Assembly: GCA_001314655.1 (NCBI GenBank)
Contig: LJSF01000014.1
Location: 64,001 to 128,000, forward strand
DNA from: Rhodobacteraceae bacterium HLUCCA08
GTDB taxonomy: Bacteria > Pseudomonadota > Alphaproteobacteria > Rhodobacterales > Rhodobacteraceae
DNA: 64,000 nucleotides
Direction: 5' to 3'
Positions 25,181 through 32,515 of this stretch are shown here, one piece after another. A model generated the notes under the pieces. The model was given only the letters and a program-made list of their open reading frames with translations. It did no database searches and was not told the DNA's origin. Every line of letters starts with the position of its first letter. Position 1 is the stretch's first letter. The translations under genes were made by a program, and so were the position numbers.

Positions 25181-25593
25181 TCTGCGATCCCCCGTTTTGC
25201 ATGACCGGATCGCAGGGCGAACGTTCCGGCGATCAGCGCAAGGCCGCCGGATATCACACCGCTCCAGAGCGTCTGGGCCAGGTTCTGCAGCGCCGCGCCG
25301 ATGGTTCCGCCCAAGTATAGCGGGAACAGGATCGCGGGGCTTTCATTGGCCTGTTCGACCATCGCATTCGCCGCCGCCTGCGCCGAATGCACCATGTCCA
25401 GCAAGCGGCCCACGGCAAAGGACGCCAGCGCCCAGACCAAAAGCGCCAGCAGCAGCACCGCAAGGCCTGCCAGCCAGGCCCGCCCGATCAGGGGTGCGGC
25501 CCGGCGCATGACGACCCAGGCGCCAACGACCGACAGCCCCCAGACCGGCAAGTGAATGTACCAGAATTCTGCGAAATCGCGGATCAGCGCCAT
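25177..25593 (-). CDS. Small membrane protein (second copy of the middle gene)
   Basis: 138 aa, start ATG 25593 behind GGAGAAGG. TM helices are seen at about 12-35 (WYIHLPVWGLSVVGAWVVM), 42-65 (AGLAVLLLALLVWALASFAV) and 110-130 (VISGGLALIAGTFAL). The central loop AQAAANAMVEQANESPAI is outside the helices. The stop overlaps the DUF6638 start (GTGA). The gene occupies the same place relative to a DUF6638 5' end as the 25790-26167 gene, and the two share a weakly similar C-terminal part (GALVTLADNV versus GAALQNLAQT, then a helix). They look like diverged copies from the tandem duplication. Function unknown. Confidence 0.65.
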   Translation of the reverse strand: MALIRDFAEFWYIHLPVWGLSVVGAWVVMRRAAPLIGRAWLAGLAVLLLALLVWALASFAVGRLLDMVHSAQAAANAMVEQANESPAILFPLYLGGTIGAALQNLAQTLWSGVISGGLALIAGTFALRSGHAKRGIAE

Positions 25594-25727
25594 CACCACA
25601 CCTTCTCCGTCCACCGCTTCGGCGGTTGCGCCACGCTCAGGATCAGGATCGGGGTCCGGAACAGGCCGGAAATCGCCCCGAGCCGCGCGAAATGGCCCCG
25701 GAAAGTCGGCCAGCCCGCCTCCACCAG
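25594..25727 (-). repeat. Duplicated segment: 3' end of the 115-aa membrane-protein gene (second copy)
   Basis: 134 bp aligned without gaps to 26187-26320 with about 10 mismatches (roughly 93% identity, counted by eye). The first base of the match follows the stop codon of the source gene in both copies. Confidence 0.85.
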
Positions 25728-25790
25728 TACCGGCGAGGTGGCCGGCACCAGATTGCCGAACATCGGGCCCGTTTCGATGAGGCGGTGCAT
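25721..25790 (-). repeat. Duplicated segment: 5' end of DUF6638 gene (second copy)
   Basis: These 70 bp align to 25111-25180 with about 12 mismatches. The copy has ATG in place of the GTG start. It overlaps the neighbouring duplicated block by 7 bp, marking the recombination junction. Confidence 0.75.
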
Positions 25791-26167
25791 CAGGTCGACC
25801 CTTCCACGTCACCGTTACCGGTTCGGGCGAAAGCCCTTTGCGCAGAGAAAAGCGCAATGATGGCGGCAAGAAAACCGGTGACGACCGACGGAACGAAGTG
25901 CCTGGTCGCCTGGTCGACGTTATCCGCCAGCGTGACGAGCGCTCCTGTCAGACTGTCCGCGTCCCCGGAATACCGGGGCGGGTCGACCAGATGCAACAGC
26001 AGGTCGGTCAGAGCGAACCCTCCGACCAGGACGCCGCAGAACAGGACAAGCTGGAGCAGGACCGCGACAGGGGTTCCGACCCCGGGCAAGGCCCAGCTGC
26101 CGGTCATCCGCCCCAGCCCATAACCGATCGCCAGAACGATCGGCGGTACCAGCAGGCTAGCGATCAA
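25790..26167 (-). CDS. Small membrane protein (first copy of the middle gene)
   Basis: 125 aa with TM helices at about 3-20 (SLLVPPIVLAIGYGLGRM), 30-58 (VAVLLQLVLFCGVLVGGFAL) and 95-112 (VVTGFLAAIIALFSA). An extracytoplasmic or cytoplasmic loop between helices 2 and 3 carries DPPRYSGDADSLTG. The start is 18 nt after the stop of the 115-aa gene, and its stop overlaps the start of the chimeric ORF. It is weakly similar to the 25177-25593 product towards the C-terminus, consistent with duplicated but strongly diverged genes. No family recognised. Confidence 0.6.
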   Translation of the reverse strand: MIASLLVPPIVLAIGYGLGRMTGSWALPGVGTPVAVLLQLVLFCGVLVGGFALTDLLLHLVDPPRYSGDADSLTGALVTLADNVDQATRHFVPSVVTGFLAAIIALFSAQRAFARTGNGDVEGST

Positions 26168-26185
26168 GACCCCGCCTCCACATGC

Positions 26186-26533
26186 TCACCACACCTTCTC
26201 CTTCCACCGCTTCGGCAACTGCGCCACGCTCAGGATCAGGATCGGGGCCCAGAACAGGCCGGAAATCGCCCCGAGCCGCGCGAAATGGCCCAGGAAAGCC
26301 GGCCAGCCCGGCTCCAGCAGCACCGCGAAATCCACCCCCTGCGCCAGGTAGAGCACGGCAAAGAACACCGCCCCCAGCACCAGCATGATCGCGATCGCCA
26401 CCGCGGTCAGCGCCAGCAACGGCCGCACGCCTTCGGGGAACAGATGGCTCAACACCCGCGGCACCAGCCAGCCCATCGCCGCCAGCACCAGCGCCGGGAT
26501 CAGCAGGTTCAGCCCGTAGCCCGCGAATTCCAT
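26186..26533 (-). CDS. Small membrane protein, source of the duplicated 3' segment
   Basis: 115 aa with TM helices at about 5-28 (GLNLLIPALVLAAMGWLVP), 40-68 (LLALTAVAIAIMLVLGAVFFAVLYLAQG) and about 85-100 (LGAISGLFWAPILILSV), ending in the basic PKRWKEKVW. The start ATG 26533 has GGAGGGGGCCC directly upstream. It follows the AAA+ ATPase gene by 133 bp, and that gap holds GC-rich sequence but no clear terminator, so cotranscription is likely. Its last 42 codons were copied into the chimeric ORF at 25593-25790. Function unknown. Confidence 0.65.
   Translation of the reverse strand: MEFAGYGLNLLIPALVLAAMGWLVPRVLSHLFPEGVRPLLALTAVAIAIMLVLGAVFFAVLYLAQGVDFAVLLEPGWPAFLGHFARLGAISGLFWAPILILSVAQLPKRWKEKVW
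26187..26320 (-). repeat. Duplicated segment: 3' end of the 115-aa membrane-protein gene (original copy)
   Basis: Source copy of the 134-bp block also found at 25594-25727. The distance between copies (593 bp) equals the length of the duplicated unit, which is diverged except near the junction. Confidence 0.8.
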
Positions 26534-26666
26534 GGGCCCCCTCCTTCATCTTGGCCGAAAAACTCCGGTGGGCGGCCCGACCGGCGCCACCGGCACAACG
26601 CCGCCACGGGGGCGGAGCCCCGCTTGCGCCACCCCGACGCCGCGGGCAGGGCTGCCGCGGCAGGGC

Positions 26667-28601
26667 TCATGCCTTGCCCTCCATATAGCGCCGCCGCGCC
26701 TCGTCCTGGCGGCCGAACTCACGCACCATGGCCGCAATCGCCGCCTCGTCGGACTTGTCGGCATAGCGGAATTCGCTGTCGGCGTAGCGGTTGATTTCCT
26801 GGGTCACCATCTCGACGGTGATCGGGCGGCGCAGTTCCGCGATCATCGCCGATTTGGTGTCGTAGTCGCGGAACAGGAACAGATCCGGCTTTTCCATCCA
26901 CTCGTCGGGCAATTCGAAATCCATCGCCCGGACCTTGACCGCGTCGGTGATGTTCTTGATCGCCCGGCCGGTGAAGCGCGGATCGGCCTCCTGGATGGCT
27001 TTCAGATAGGTGCCCAGCTTGGCGATCGTGTCCAGCGCGCCGACCTGGTCGCGCACCCGGTCGAACACCCGCAGCAGCCCCTCTTCCCTGGGCCGGTTGT
27101 GGCTGTCGAAACTGGCGGCGACGGCGCGCGTGATCTCCTGCGCGGCAAAGACCTCGTGATCGCCCACCGGAATGTCGTGGTTGCGGCCCATCAGCAGGTA
27201 GAGGATGTCGATGTAATCCTCGCGCGTCTGCGGCCCGTCGACCAGGAACCGGGCGCCGGCACGCTGGCGCAGGGCGTCGTCGACATTCTCGGGGTAGTTG
27301 GAAAACATGCCGAAGGTGCAATTGCCCCGGACCACCGTATTGGCCCCGGCGAAGGCTTCCATGAAGACCGCGGTGACCTCCTGTTGACCGGCGCTGGATT
27401 GCCGGTCACCGCGCTTGCCGGCGATCTGGTCGATATCGTCGATCGTGCCGAAGCCGATCACACCGGGATCCAGCACGCTGTTCACGAAAGCCTTGGCGTT
27501 CTGGCCCGACCTGCCCTGGTAGCTGTCGATATTGTCGATGCCGAAATTCTGGTAGCGGAAGGTATAGCCGGCATTGGCGCAATACTCGTTGATCAACCCG
27601 GCCATCATCTGGATCAGCGTGGTCTTGCCGGTGCCCGGCGCGCCGTCGCCCATGAAGGTGAAGATGAAGCCGCCGAGTTCCGCGAAGGGGTTCAGGCGGC
27701 GCTCGAAATCATAGGCCATCAGCATCTTCGACAGCCGCAGGGCCTGGGACTTGGCGATATGGTTGCCCACAACCTCGTTCGGCTTCTTGAAACTCATGGT
27801 CAGCGTGGTCGACCTGGCCGCCCTTGCGGGGGCGAAACCGCGCAGGGTCAGCGCGTCCGCCTCCACCTTCCAGGCGGCCCCGGTGAACGCACCCAGCCGC
27901 GGCGCGGTGCCGGCGCGGGCGGCGACCTTTTCCATCAGCTGCTCGCAGAAAGCGAGGACCGCAGGGACGAGCCGCGCCTCGGCGGTGACATGGGCGGCCA
28001 GGTCCTGATCCAGTTCCCACAACGCGCCATGCAGCGCCAGTTGGGCATTGTCGGTCAGCACCTCCTCGACATCGCCGACCTCGACGCTTTCCTCGCCCGC
28101 ATGGGCCGACAACAGGAAGGCCGCGGCATTGGCGAAGCAATGCAGCACGACCAGCGCCTCGGCGCTGAGCAATTCGCCGAACTCGGTCTTGCGATCGGCG
28201 CCCAGGGCCCCTTCCAGGTTGGCGCGCTTGAGGTCGGACAGGCCGGTCGCCTCGCTGAACTGGTCGCCCATGGCCAGGGCGATGGCCAGCGCCCGGCGCA
28301 GCCCGTGGGCGGTGGTGGCCTGCAGCGGCGTGGTCAGGATATCGCCGCCGTCGCTGTCCTCGATCCGGGCCAGAAGCTGCACACCCTCGGGACGTGTCGT
28401 GCGGCGGGTGACAAGGCCCGGCGTGGTCGACCGGAACGCCCGGCGCGTGCCGATGCCGCTGGACCGTTCCGGCGCCGCGGCTTCCCGCGGCCTGGCGACC
28501 CGCGGCGCATGATCGAAGCCCTGCAACAGCCCGGCGGCGGCGTCGTAATGGGCGCGAATGGTCTCTTCGCGCAATTCCATCTGGTCACTTGTCTGGCTCA
28601 T
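26667..28601 (-). CDS. AAA+ ATPase of an uncharacterised operon
   Basis: 644 aa. The N-terminal 290 residues are helical with no recognised domain (ELREETIRAHYDAAAGLLQG; a low-complexity basic/Pro region about 25-70). The ATPase domain spans about 300-520: Walker A GDGAPGTGKTTL with K326, Walker B-like VIGFGTIDDIDQI, sensor-1 region FGMFSNYPENVDDALRQRAG with the probable arginine finger, and a C-terminal helical lid. Residues 540-644 are helical. The start ATG 28601 follows AAGGTGG. MoxR-type or chaperone-type remodelling of a partner is the likely role. The operon neighbours are a coiled-coil protein, small membrane proteins and DUF6638; the target is unknown. Confidence 0.8.
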   Translation of the reverse strand: MSQTSDQMELREETIRAHYDAAAGLLQGFDHAPRVARPREAAAPERSSGIGTRRAFRSTTPGLVTRRTTRPEGVQLLARIEDSDGGDILTTPLQATTAHGLRRALAIALAMGDQFSEATGLSDLKRANLEGALGADRKTEFGELLSAEALVVLHCFANAAAFLLSAHAGEESVEVGDVEEVLTDNAQLALHGALWELDQDLAAHVTAEARLVPAVLAFCEQLMEKVAARAGTAPRLGAFTGAAWKVEADALTLRGFAPARAARSTTLTMSFKKPNEVVGNHIAKSQALRLSKMLMAYDFERRLNPFAELGGFIFTFMGDGAPGTGKTTLIQMMAGLINEYCANAGYTFRYQNFGIDNIDSYQGRSGQNAKAFVNSVLDPGVIGFGTIDDIDQIAGKRGDRQSSAGQQEVTAVFMEAFAGANTVVRGNCTFGMFSNYPENVDDALRQRAGARFLVDGPQTREDYIDILYLLMGRNHDIPVGDHEVFAAQEITRAVAASFDSHNRPREEGLLRVFDRVRDQVGALDTIAKLGTYLKAIQEADPRFTGRAIKNITDAVKVRAMDFELPDEWMEKPDLFLFRDYDTKSAMIAELRRPITVEMVTQEINRYADSEFRYADKSDEAAIAAMVREFGRQDEARRRYMEGKA

Positions 28602-28619
28602 GTCCCACCTTTCCGCGCG

Positions 28620-28649
28620 GGCCACCAAAATTACGTAATTTTGGTGGCC
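28620..28649. promoter_or_regulatory. Perfect 30-bp palindrome before the AAA+ ATPase gene
   Basis: The left arm GGCCACCAAAATTAC is followed without spacer by its exact reverse complement (centre between 28634 and 28635). It ends 18 bp upstream of the ATPase ATG and starts 10 bp beyond the stop of the upstream gene. The AT-rich core is unlike the surrounding sequence. It could be an operator, an RNA hairpin that separates expression of the two halves of the operon, or a member of a dispersed repeat family. Confidence 0.85.
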
Positions 28650-28658
28650 GTCCCGACC

Positions 28659-29786
28659 TCAACGATAGCTCAACACCCGACCGCCGGCGCCGACGACGAA
28701 TTTGCGCACGTCGCGAAAGCCCGGAGGCCGGCGTTCCTCCAACGCCTGGTAGGGCCGCTGCGGCAATATGATCGACCGGTCCAGCCGCGTCGCCCCGGTT
28801 TCGGCCCCTTGCCCGCCGAACGGGTCGAGCGCGAAGACCTGGCGCTCGACAGAGCCGAAAAAGCCCTTGCGCTCGGTCTCGACCCGGTCGCTGACCAGCT
28901 CTTCCTCGGTCCAGACCAGCGCCCAATCCTCGCCCTCGGGCGCCCGGGCCAGATCCAGCACCTCGCGCAGCGGCCCGGCCTGGCGGGTGAAGGTGTGCGA
29001 ATACATCGGCCCCAGGTGGAACCGGCGCAGCCGCTTGGGATGCAGGTCGTCGAAATCGCCGTCGAAGCCGCGGGCGATCGTCACCAGCTTCAGATGCGCC
29101 AGCGCCTGGGCCATCAGATGGGCCTGCACCTCGGGCCAGCGGCGGTCATCCTTGGGCAGGCCGATCCGGCCGGTATCCTCCAGCTCCATCAGGTAGATCG
29201 TCGGCAGGTTGACCTGGCTGTCATAGACCGCCCAATGCACCAGGAATTGCCGCCGCGGGTCGCGCGGATCGCCCAGATTTCCCAGCCACAGGCTCTGCGG
29301 ATCATTGCGGGCCCAGAACAGCTCTCCGCGCGCCAGTTCCTCGTAATACAGCCGCTGGGACAGGGCGTATTGCAGCTTGGTCGGGATTTCGCGGTCGCGC
29401 AGAATCACCCGGACCATCTCGTCCTTGAGCGCTTCGGCGCTGCGCATGTTGGCCAGGTGCCGATCCGCCTGGGCGGCGTCATTGGCCATGCTCATCAGCT
29501 CGGCAAAGACCGGAAAACCGCTTTCGATCCGGTCGAAGGTCAGCTTGCCGGCATGGGGCACCCGGCCCGCGAAATGATATTTGTGCGCCAGGGCGCGAAA
29601 GGTGAAATTGAGCGCGACGAGGTAGCGCGCCAGCACCTCGACCTCGCGCCGGTCCAGCCGGCCCTCGGCCTCCATCGTGGCCGCGACCCGGGTCAGGTGC
29701 CCGGTGATCCGCTCGAACTTGCCGAAATACCGCCGGGTGGCGCGGGTATCGTCAATCTGGGACGGGTCGGTGGCGGTTTCGGTCAT
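28659..29786 (-). CDS. Conserved-looking cytoplasmic protein of unknown family, upstream of the AAA+ ATPase
   Basis: 375 aa, start ATG 29786 (MTETATDPSQIDDTRATRRY), 10 nt after the stop of the small membrane protein. There is no signal peptide and no TM helix. The first 120 residues are helical (LTRVAATMEAEGRLDRREVE, LARYLVALNFTFRALAHKYH); the middle has alternating strands (FLVHWAVYDSQVNLPTIYLM, AHLKLVTIARGFDGDFDDLH), and the C-terminal part has ALVWTEEELVSDRVETERKG. I do not recognise the family and see no catalytic signature. Close linkage with the ATPase suggests a substrate or adaptor, which is inference from position. Confidence 0.65.
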   Translation of the reverse strand: MTETATDPSQIDDTRATRRYFGKFERITGHLTRVAATMEAEGRLDRREVEVLARYLVALNFTFRALAHKYHFAGRVPHAGKLTFDRIESGFPVFAELMSMANDAAQADRHLANMRSAEALKDEMVRVILRDREIPTKLQYALSQRLYYEELARGELFWARNDPQSLWLGNLGDPRDPRRQFLVHWAVYDSQVNLPTIYLMELEDTGRIGLPKDDRRWPEVQAHLMAQALAHLKLVTIARGFDGDFDDLHPKRLRRFHLGPMYSHTFTRQAGPLREVLDLARAPEGEDWALVWTEEELVSDRVETERKGFFGSVERQVFALDPFGGQGAETGATRLDRSIILPQRPYQALEERRPPGFRDVRKFVVGAGGRVLSYR

Positions 29787-29796
29787 GGTCGCGCGG

Positions 29797-30066
29797 TCAC
29801 CCTGGCCTGCGGCCGAAGCGCGCGATGTGGTCCCGCGCGATCCGGCCCGACAGCGCCTTGTCGACACGCGCCGCCCCGCGCCGCACCCGCGCGAGGACCA
29901 CCAGGAACGCCGCGCCGGCAATCACCGGGAGGGTGAGCAAGGTGGCGAACAGCCCCCGGAACGCGACCCGCGGCGCCGGATCGCCTGCCAGCGGCATCAC
30001 GCGGACCCCGGTCGCCACCACGGCGACACAGGCGAAGAACAGGTTCCGCGCATGGCCGGGGATCAT
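29797..30066 (-). CDS. Small membrane protein
   Basis: 89 aa with two predicted TM helices, about 8-25 (LFFACVAVVATGVRVM) and 38-60 (LFATLLTLPVIAGAAFLVVLA), and a strongly basic cytoplasmic tail (RVRRGAARVDKALSGRIARD). Its ATG overlaps the stop of the coiled-coil gene (ATGA), so the two are translationally coupled; the next gene follows after 10 nt. No family recognised. It may anchor the coiled-coil protein at the inner membrane. Confidence 0.6.
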   Translation of the reverse strand: MIPGHARNLFFACVAVVATGVRVMPLAGDPAPRVAFRGLFATLLTLPVIAGAAFLVVLARVRRGAARVDKALSGRIARDHIARFGRRPG

Positions 30067-31142
30067 TCCGCGCCGTAGAGGTTCTTGTCGTGCTTCTCGA
30101 CGATCTTCTGGAACCGGCGGACGAAGCGTTCGTCGGCCTTGGCCTTCTGCTCCAGCACCTCGCGGGCAAAGACCATGTGGTCCTCGTGCGCTTCCAGCAT
30201 GTCGGCCATCCGCGCATTGGTGGCGGACCCGATCGCGGCCATCGCCGTCTGCGCCTCCTGGTCGGTCTTGACCCCGATCTCGTTGATCCGGTGGGCGACG
30301 TCCTGCTGCTGCGCCGTCTTCAGCGACTTGGTCAGCGCGTCATACAGCACCACCCTCTGCTTTGTGTCGGTGGTCAGCTTGTTGATCAGCACCATCTGGG
30401 TGGCGGCCTGGTTCTGCAGGCTGTCGATCCAGGTCTTGCCCTTCTCGATGTAGCGTTCGAGCGTCTGGGACTTGGCCAGCTTCACCTGCTCTTGCTGGAC
30501 CAGTTCGTTATACTTGGCGTTCAGCGCGGCCAGTTCGGTTTCCAGCTTGGTGCGGGCGGCGGCGTCCTGTTCGACGGCGATCCTGTTCTCCAGCTCGATG
30601 ATCCTGGGGTCCATCGCCACGATCTCGGCCTTCACGGCTTCCAGTTCGCCGACCACGGCCTCGCGGTCGTCCAGCGTGCCGGACAGGTTGGTTTCGACCT
30701 TTTCCTTCTGTTCGTTCAGCACCGCCAGCTGGCTTTCCAGCAGCCTGGTGATCACGTCGGACTTGGCGATCAGGTCCTGCAGCTTGTCGTCGACGCTGGC
30801 GCTGCGGATCCGTTCCTGGCGCATGCTTTCGGCCTTGCCGCGGGCGAAGATGCCCACGACCGTCTCCCACCCGGTTTTCGAGCGCATCTCGTCGAAATCC
30901 TTCTGGAAGCCCGCGGTCACGTCATCGAGCCCCATGATGAGTTCCGCGATATTGGCGTTCATCGCCTCGGTATGGGCATGGACATCGTCGAGCGAGGCAT
31001 TCTCGATGTCGATGGCGATATCGTCGCCGGCCTCGATCCTGGTCCGCACCGTCTCGATCCGGCTGGTCAGTTCGGAAATCTTGGCCTGGGCGGTGGCCAC
31101 CTGGTCCTGGGAGTCCTTGATCTGGGTCTCGAAATCGGCCAT
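30063..31142 (-). CDS. Long coiled-coil protein, first gene of the AAA+ operon
   Basis: 359 aa from ATG 31142 (MADFETQIKDSQDQVATAQA), which has an ACGAGGA ribosome site 8 nt upstream. A GTG at 31166 would add 8 residues, but its AGAAGG lies too close. Nearly the whole chain is heptad-like and rich in Ala, Glu, Gln, Lys: SELTSRIETVRTRIEAGDD, LLESQLAVLNEQKEKVETNL, KLETELAALNAKYNELVQQE. No signal peptide or TM helix is seen. The general feel resembles TelA-type toxic-anion-resistance proteins, but I cannot support that assignment. The 99-bp gap before it probably holds the operon promoter. Confidence 0.7.
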   Translation of the reverse strand: MADFETQIKDSQDQVATAQAKISELTSRIETVRTRIEAGDDIAIDIENASLDDVHAHTEAMNANIAELIMGLDDVTAGFQKDFDEMRSKTGWETVVGIFARGKAESMRQERIRSASVDDKLQDLIAKSDVITRLLESQLAVLNEQKEKVETNLSGTLDDREAVVGELEAVKAEIVAMDPRIIELENRIAVEQDAAARTKLETELAALNAKYNELVQQEQVKLAKSQTLERYIEKGKTWIDSLQNQAATQMVLINKLTTDTKQRVVLYDALTKSLKTAQQQDVAHRINEIGVKTDQEAQTAMAAIGSATNARMADMLEAHEDHMVFAREVLEQKAKADERFVRRFQKIVEKHDKNLYGAE

Positions 31143-31241
31143 CAGCGGGGTCCTCGTTTCACTCACCTTCTCGTCATATGGGAAGTGTTACCTGCATTTG
31201 CACGTCAGGTGTAGCCCAATGGCCTGCCCCGGCAGCGCCAC

Positions 31242-32117
31242 CTAGCCGCCCGACAGGGTGTCCGACGACAGCGGATCGGCCTGGCTGACCACCTCGTCTT
31301 CGGCGGCGGCTTCAACCGCTGGTGCGTCTTCGGCGTCGTTCTCATCCGCTGGCGCGTCTTCGCCCGTCACCTCGGTCGCGCCATAGATGGTTTCGGGATC
31401 GACGATGGTCGGCGCCAGTTCCACCCCGCGATTGGCCAGCGCCTCGCCCTCGTACATCACCGATTCCTCGTAGGTGCGCACGGTCACCAGCGCGCCCCGC
31501 TCGACCCGGTCGTAAAGGTCGATGATGTCGTGGTTGAACAGCCGGATACAGCCGGCCGAGCCGCTGTTGCCGATCGAGCCCATGTCATTGGTGCCATGAA
31601 TGCGGAAATAGGTGTCGCGCCCGTTCTGGAACAGATACAGCGCCCGCGCGCCCAGCGGGCTGGCCAGGCCGCCCTCGACCCCGCCGGCGAAGGGGCCGTA
31701 GACCTCGGGCTGGCTGCGCAGCATGTTGGCCGTGGGCGTCCAGCCCGGCCATTCCCGCTTCAGCCCCACCGTGCTGTCGTTGCGCATCGACAGCCCGGCC
31801 CGCCCGACGGCGATGGGATAGCGCCGCGCAGTGCCGCCCTCTTCGACCAGGAACAGGAACTTGGCATGCGGATCGACCACGATGGTGCCCGGGCTTTCCG
31901 GACCTTCATAGGCCACCAGCGCCCGCTGGTTGACCCCGGTCAGGTATTCCGGCGGCACCGGCGGCAGCGCATAGTCGCCGTCGTCGAGCGCGCCATAGCC
32001 GGGCACGATCTGGTCCGCAGGCACGCCGCCGATCAGCTCGGGCTCTTCGGGCTGGGCGCAGGCGGTCAGCAGCCCGCCCAGGGCGATCAGCACGGCGGCG
32101 CAATGCAGGACTCTCAT
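31242..32117 (-). CDS. L,D-transpeptidase lipoprotein (YkuD domain)
   Basis: 291 aa. Lipoprotein signal MRVLHCAAVLIALGGLLTAC with lipobox LTAC, so it is anchored in a periplasmic membrane face. The YkuD domain (about residues 95-235) starts TIVVDPHAKFLFLVEEGG and holds the active site HGTN ... GSAGCIRLFNHDI, with the catalytic Cys and upstream His present. It ends in an acidic Glu/Asp/Ala-rich tail of about 45 residues. Such enzymes make 3-3 peptidoglycan crosslinks or attach proteins to peptidoglycan. The start ATG 32117 is chosen by the lipobox position. The gene is not overlapping its neighbours; a 99-bp gap separates it from the AAA+ operon on the same strand. Confidence 0.92.
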   Translation of the reverse strand: MRVLHCAAVLIALGGLLTACAQPEEPELIGGVPADQIVPGYGALDDGDYALPPVPPEYLTGVNQRALVAYEGPESPGTIVVDPHAKFLFLVEEGGTARRYPIAVGRAGLSMRNDSTVGLKREWPGWTPTANMLRSQPEVYGPFAGGVEGGLASPLGARALYLFQNGRDTYFRIHGTNDMGSIGNSGSAGCIRLFNHDIIDLYDRVERGALVTVRTYEESVMYEGEALANRGVELAPTIVDPETIYGATEVTGEDAPADENDAEDAPAVEAAAEDEVVSQADPLSSDTLSGG

Positions 32118-32151
32118 GTGGCCATCCCCCGGTCCGGTGTTTTGCGCCACC

Positions 32152-32382
32152 CTAGGCAGCCCTGCCGCCGCGCGCAATGGCCGGCCCGCTCCGGTCTATC
32201 ACATTGAATCCCGGCCCATAGGGATAGCCGGTGATATCCTCGGCCCCGTCCTCGGCGATCACCCGGGTATCGTGTTCGCGATAGCCGCCGGCGCCCGCCT
32301 GCCCCTCGGGGATCGTCAGCATCCGCCCCGTGCCGATCACATGGCCGGGGCGCAGCACCGTGTCGATATCCTCGCGCAGCTA
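32152..32382 (-). pseudogene. 3' remnant of an M24-family (Xaa-Pro) peptidase gene
   Basis: About 76 codons remain, reading VLRPGHVIGTGRMLTIPEG and GYREHDTRVIAEDGAEDITG, then YPYGPGFNVI. These match the C-terminal end of M24 metallopeptidases (the PGMVxxxEPMLTVPEG and R/YxEHDxxxVTEDGAE segments, including a metal-ligand Glu). The frame begins right after an in-frame TAG (32380-32382) and has no start codon, and the rest of the gene is absent. The break coincides with the start of the region carrying the VPLPA-CTERM gene, so an insertion or deletion probably removed the 5' part. Family assignment is from memory of the motif. Confidence 0.5.
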
Positions 32383-32515
32383 CGGTCCAAGAGGGCCCCC
32401 GTCGTGACAAGAGGTCCCGGCGTTCAGGACGACAGGCGCAGCCAAGGGGGCGACGCCATCGCCCCGCGCCGGCACAGGGCTGGCGCAGGGCGGATCATCC
32501 GGCAACATGGACGTG

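Larger units (their letters stand above)
25593..25790 (-). pseudogene. Chimeric ORF formed at a tandem-duplication junction
   Basis: 65 codons. Codons 1-23 (MHRLIETGPMFGNLVPATSP) copy the start of the DUF6638 protein, and codons 24-65 (EAGWPTFRGHFARLGAISGL ... PKRWTEKVW) copy the last 42 residues of the membrane protein at 26186-26533. The switch lies in a short shared CCAccAG-type sequence at about 25721-25727. It keeps a start codon overlapping the previous stop (TGATG) and a stop overlapping the next start (TGATG), so it may be translated. It lacks the membrane helices of one parent and almost all of the other, so it is most likely non-functional junction debris. Confidence 0.8.

Noticed and set aside
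26532-29936. Plus-strand open frame of 1134 codons opposite the AAA+ ATPase region
   Set aside because: Antisense of the ATPase and the 375-aa gene; no start signal, no domain, and composition typical of a shadow frame.
31143-31241. Short interrupted palindrome (ACCTG...CAGGT) before the coiled-coil gene
   Set aside because: Arms of only 5 bp in a GC-rich genome; not distinguishable from chance without comparison.
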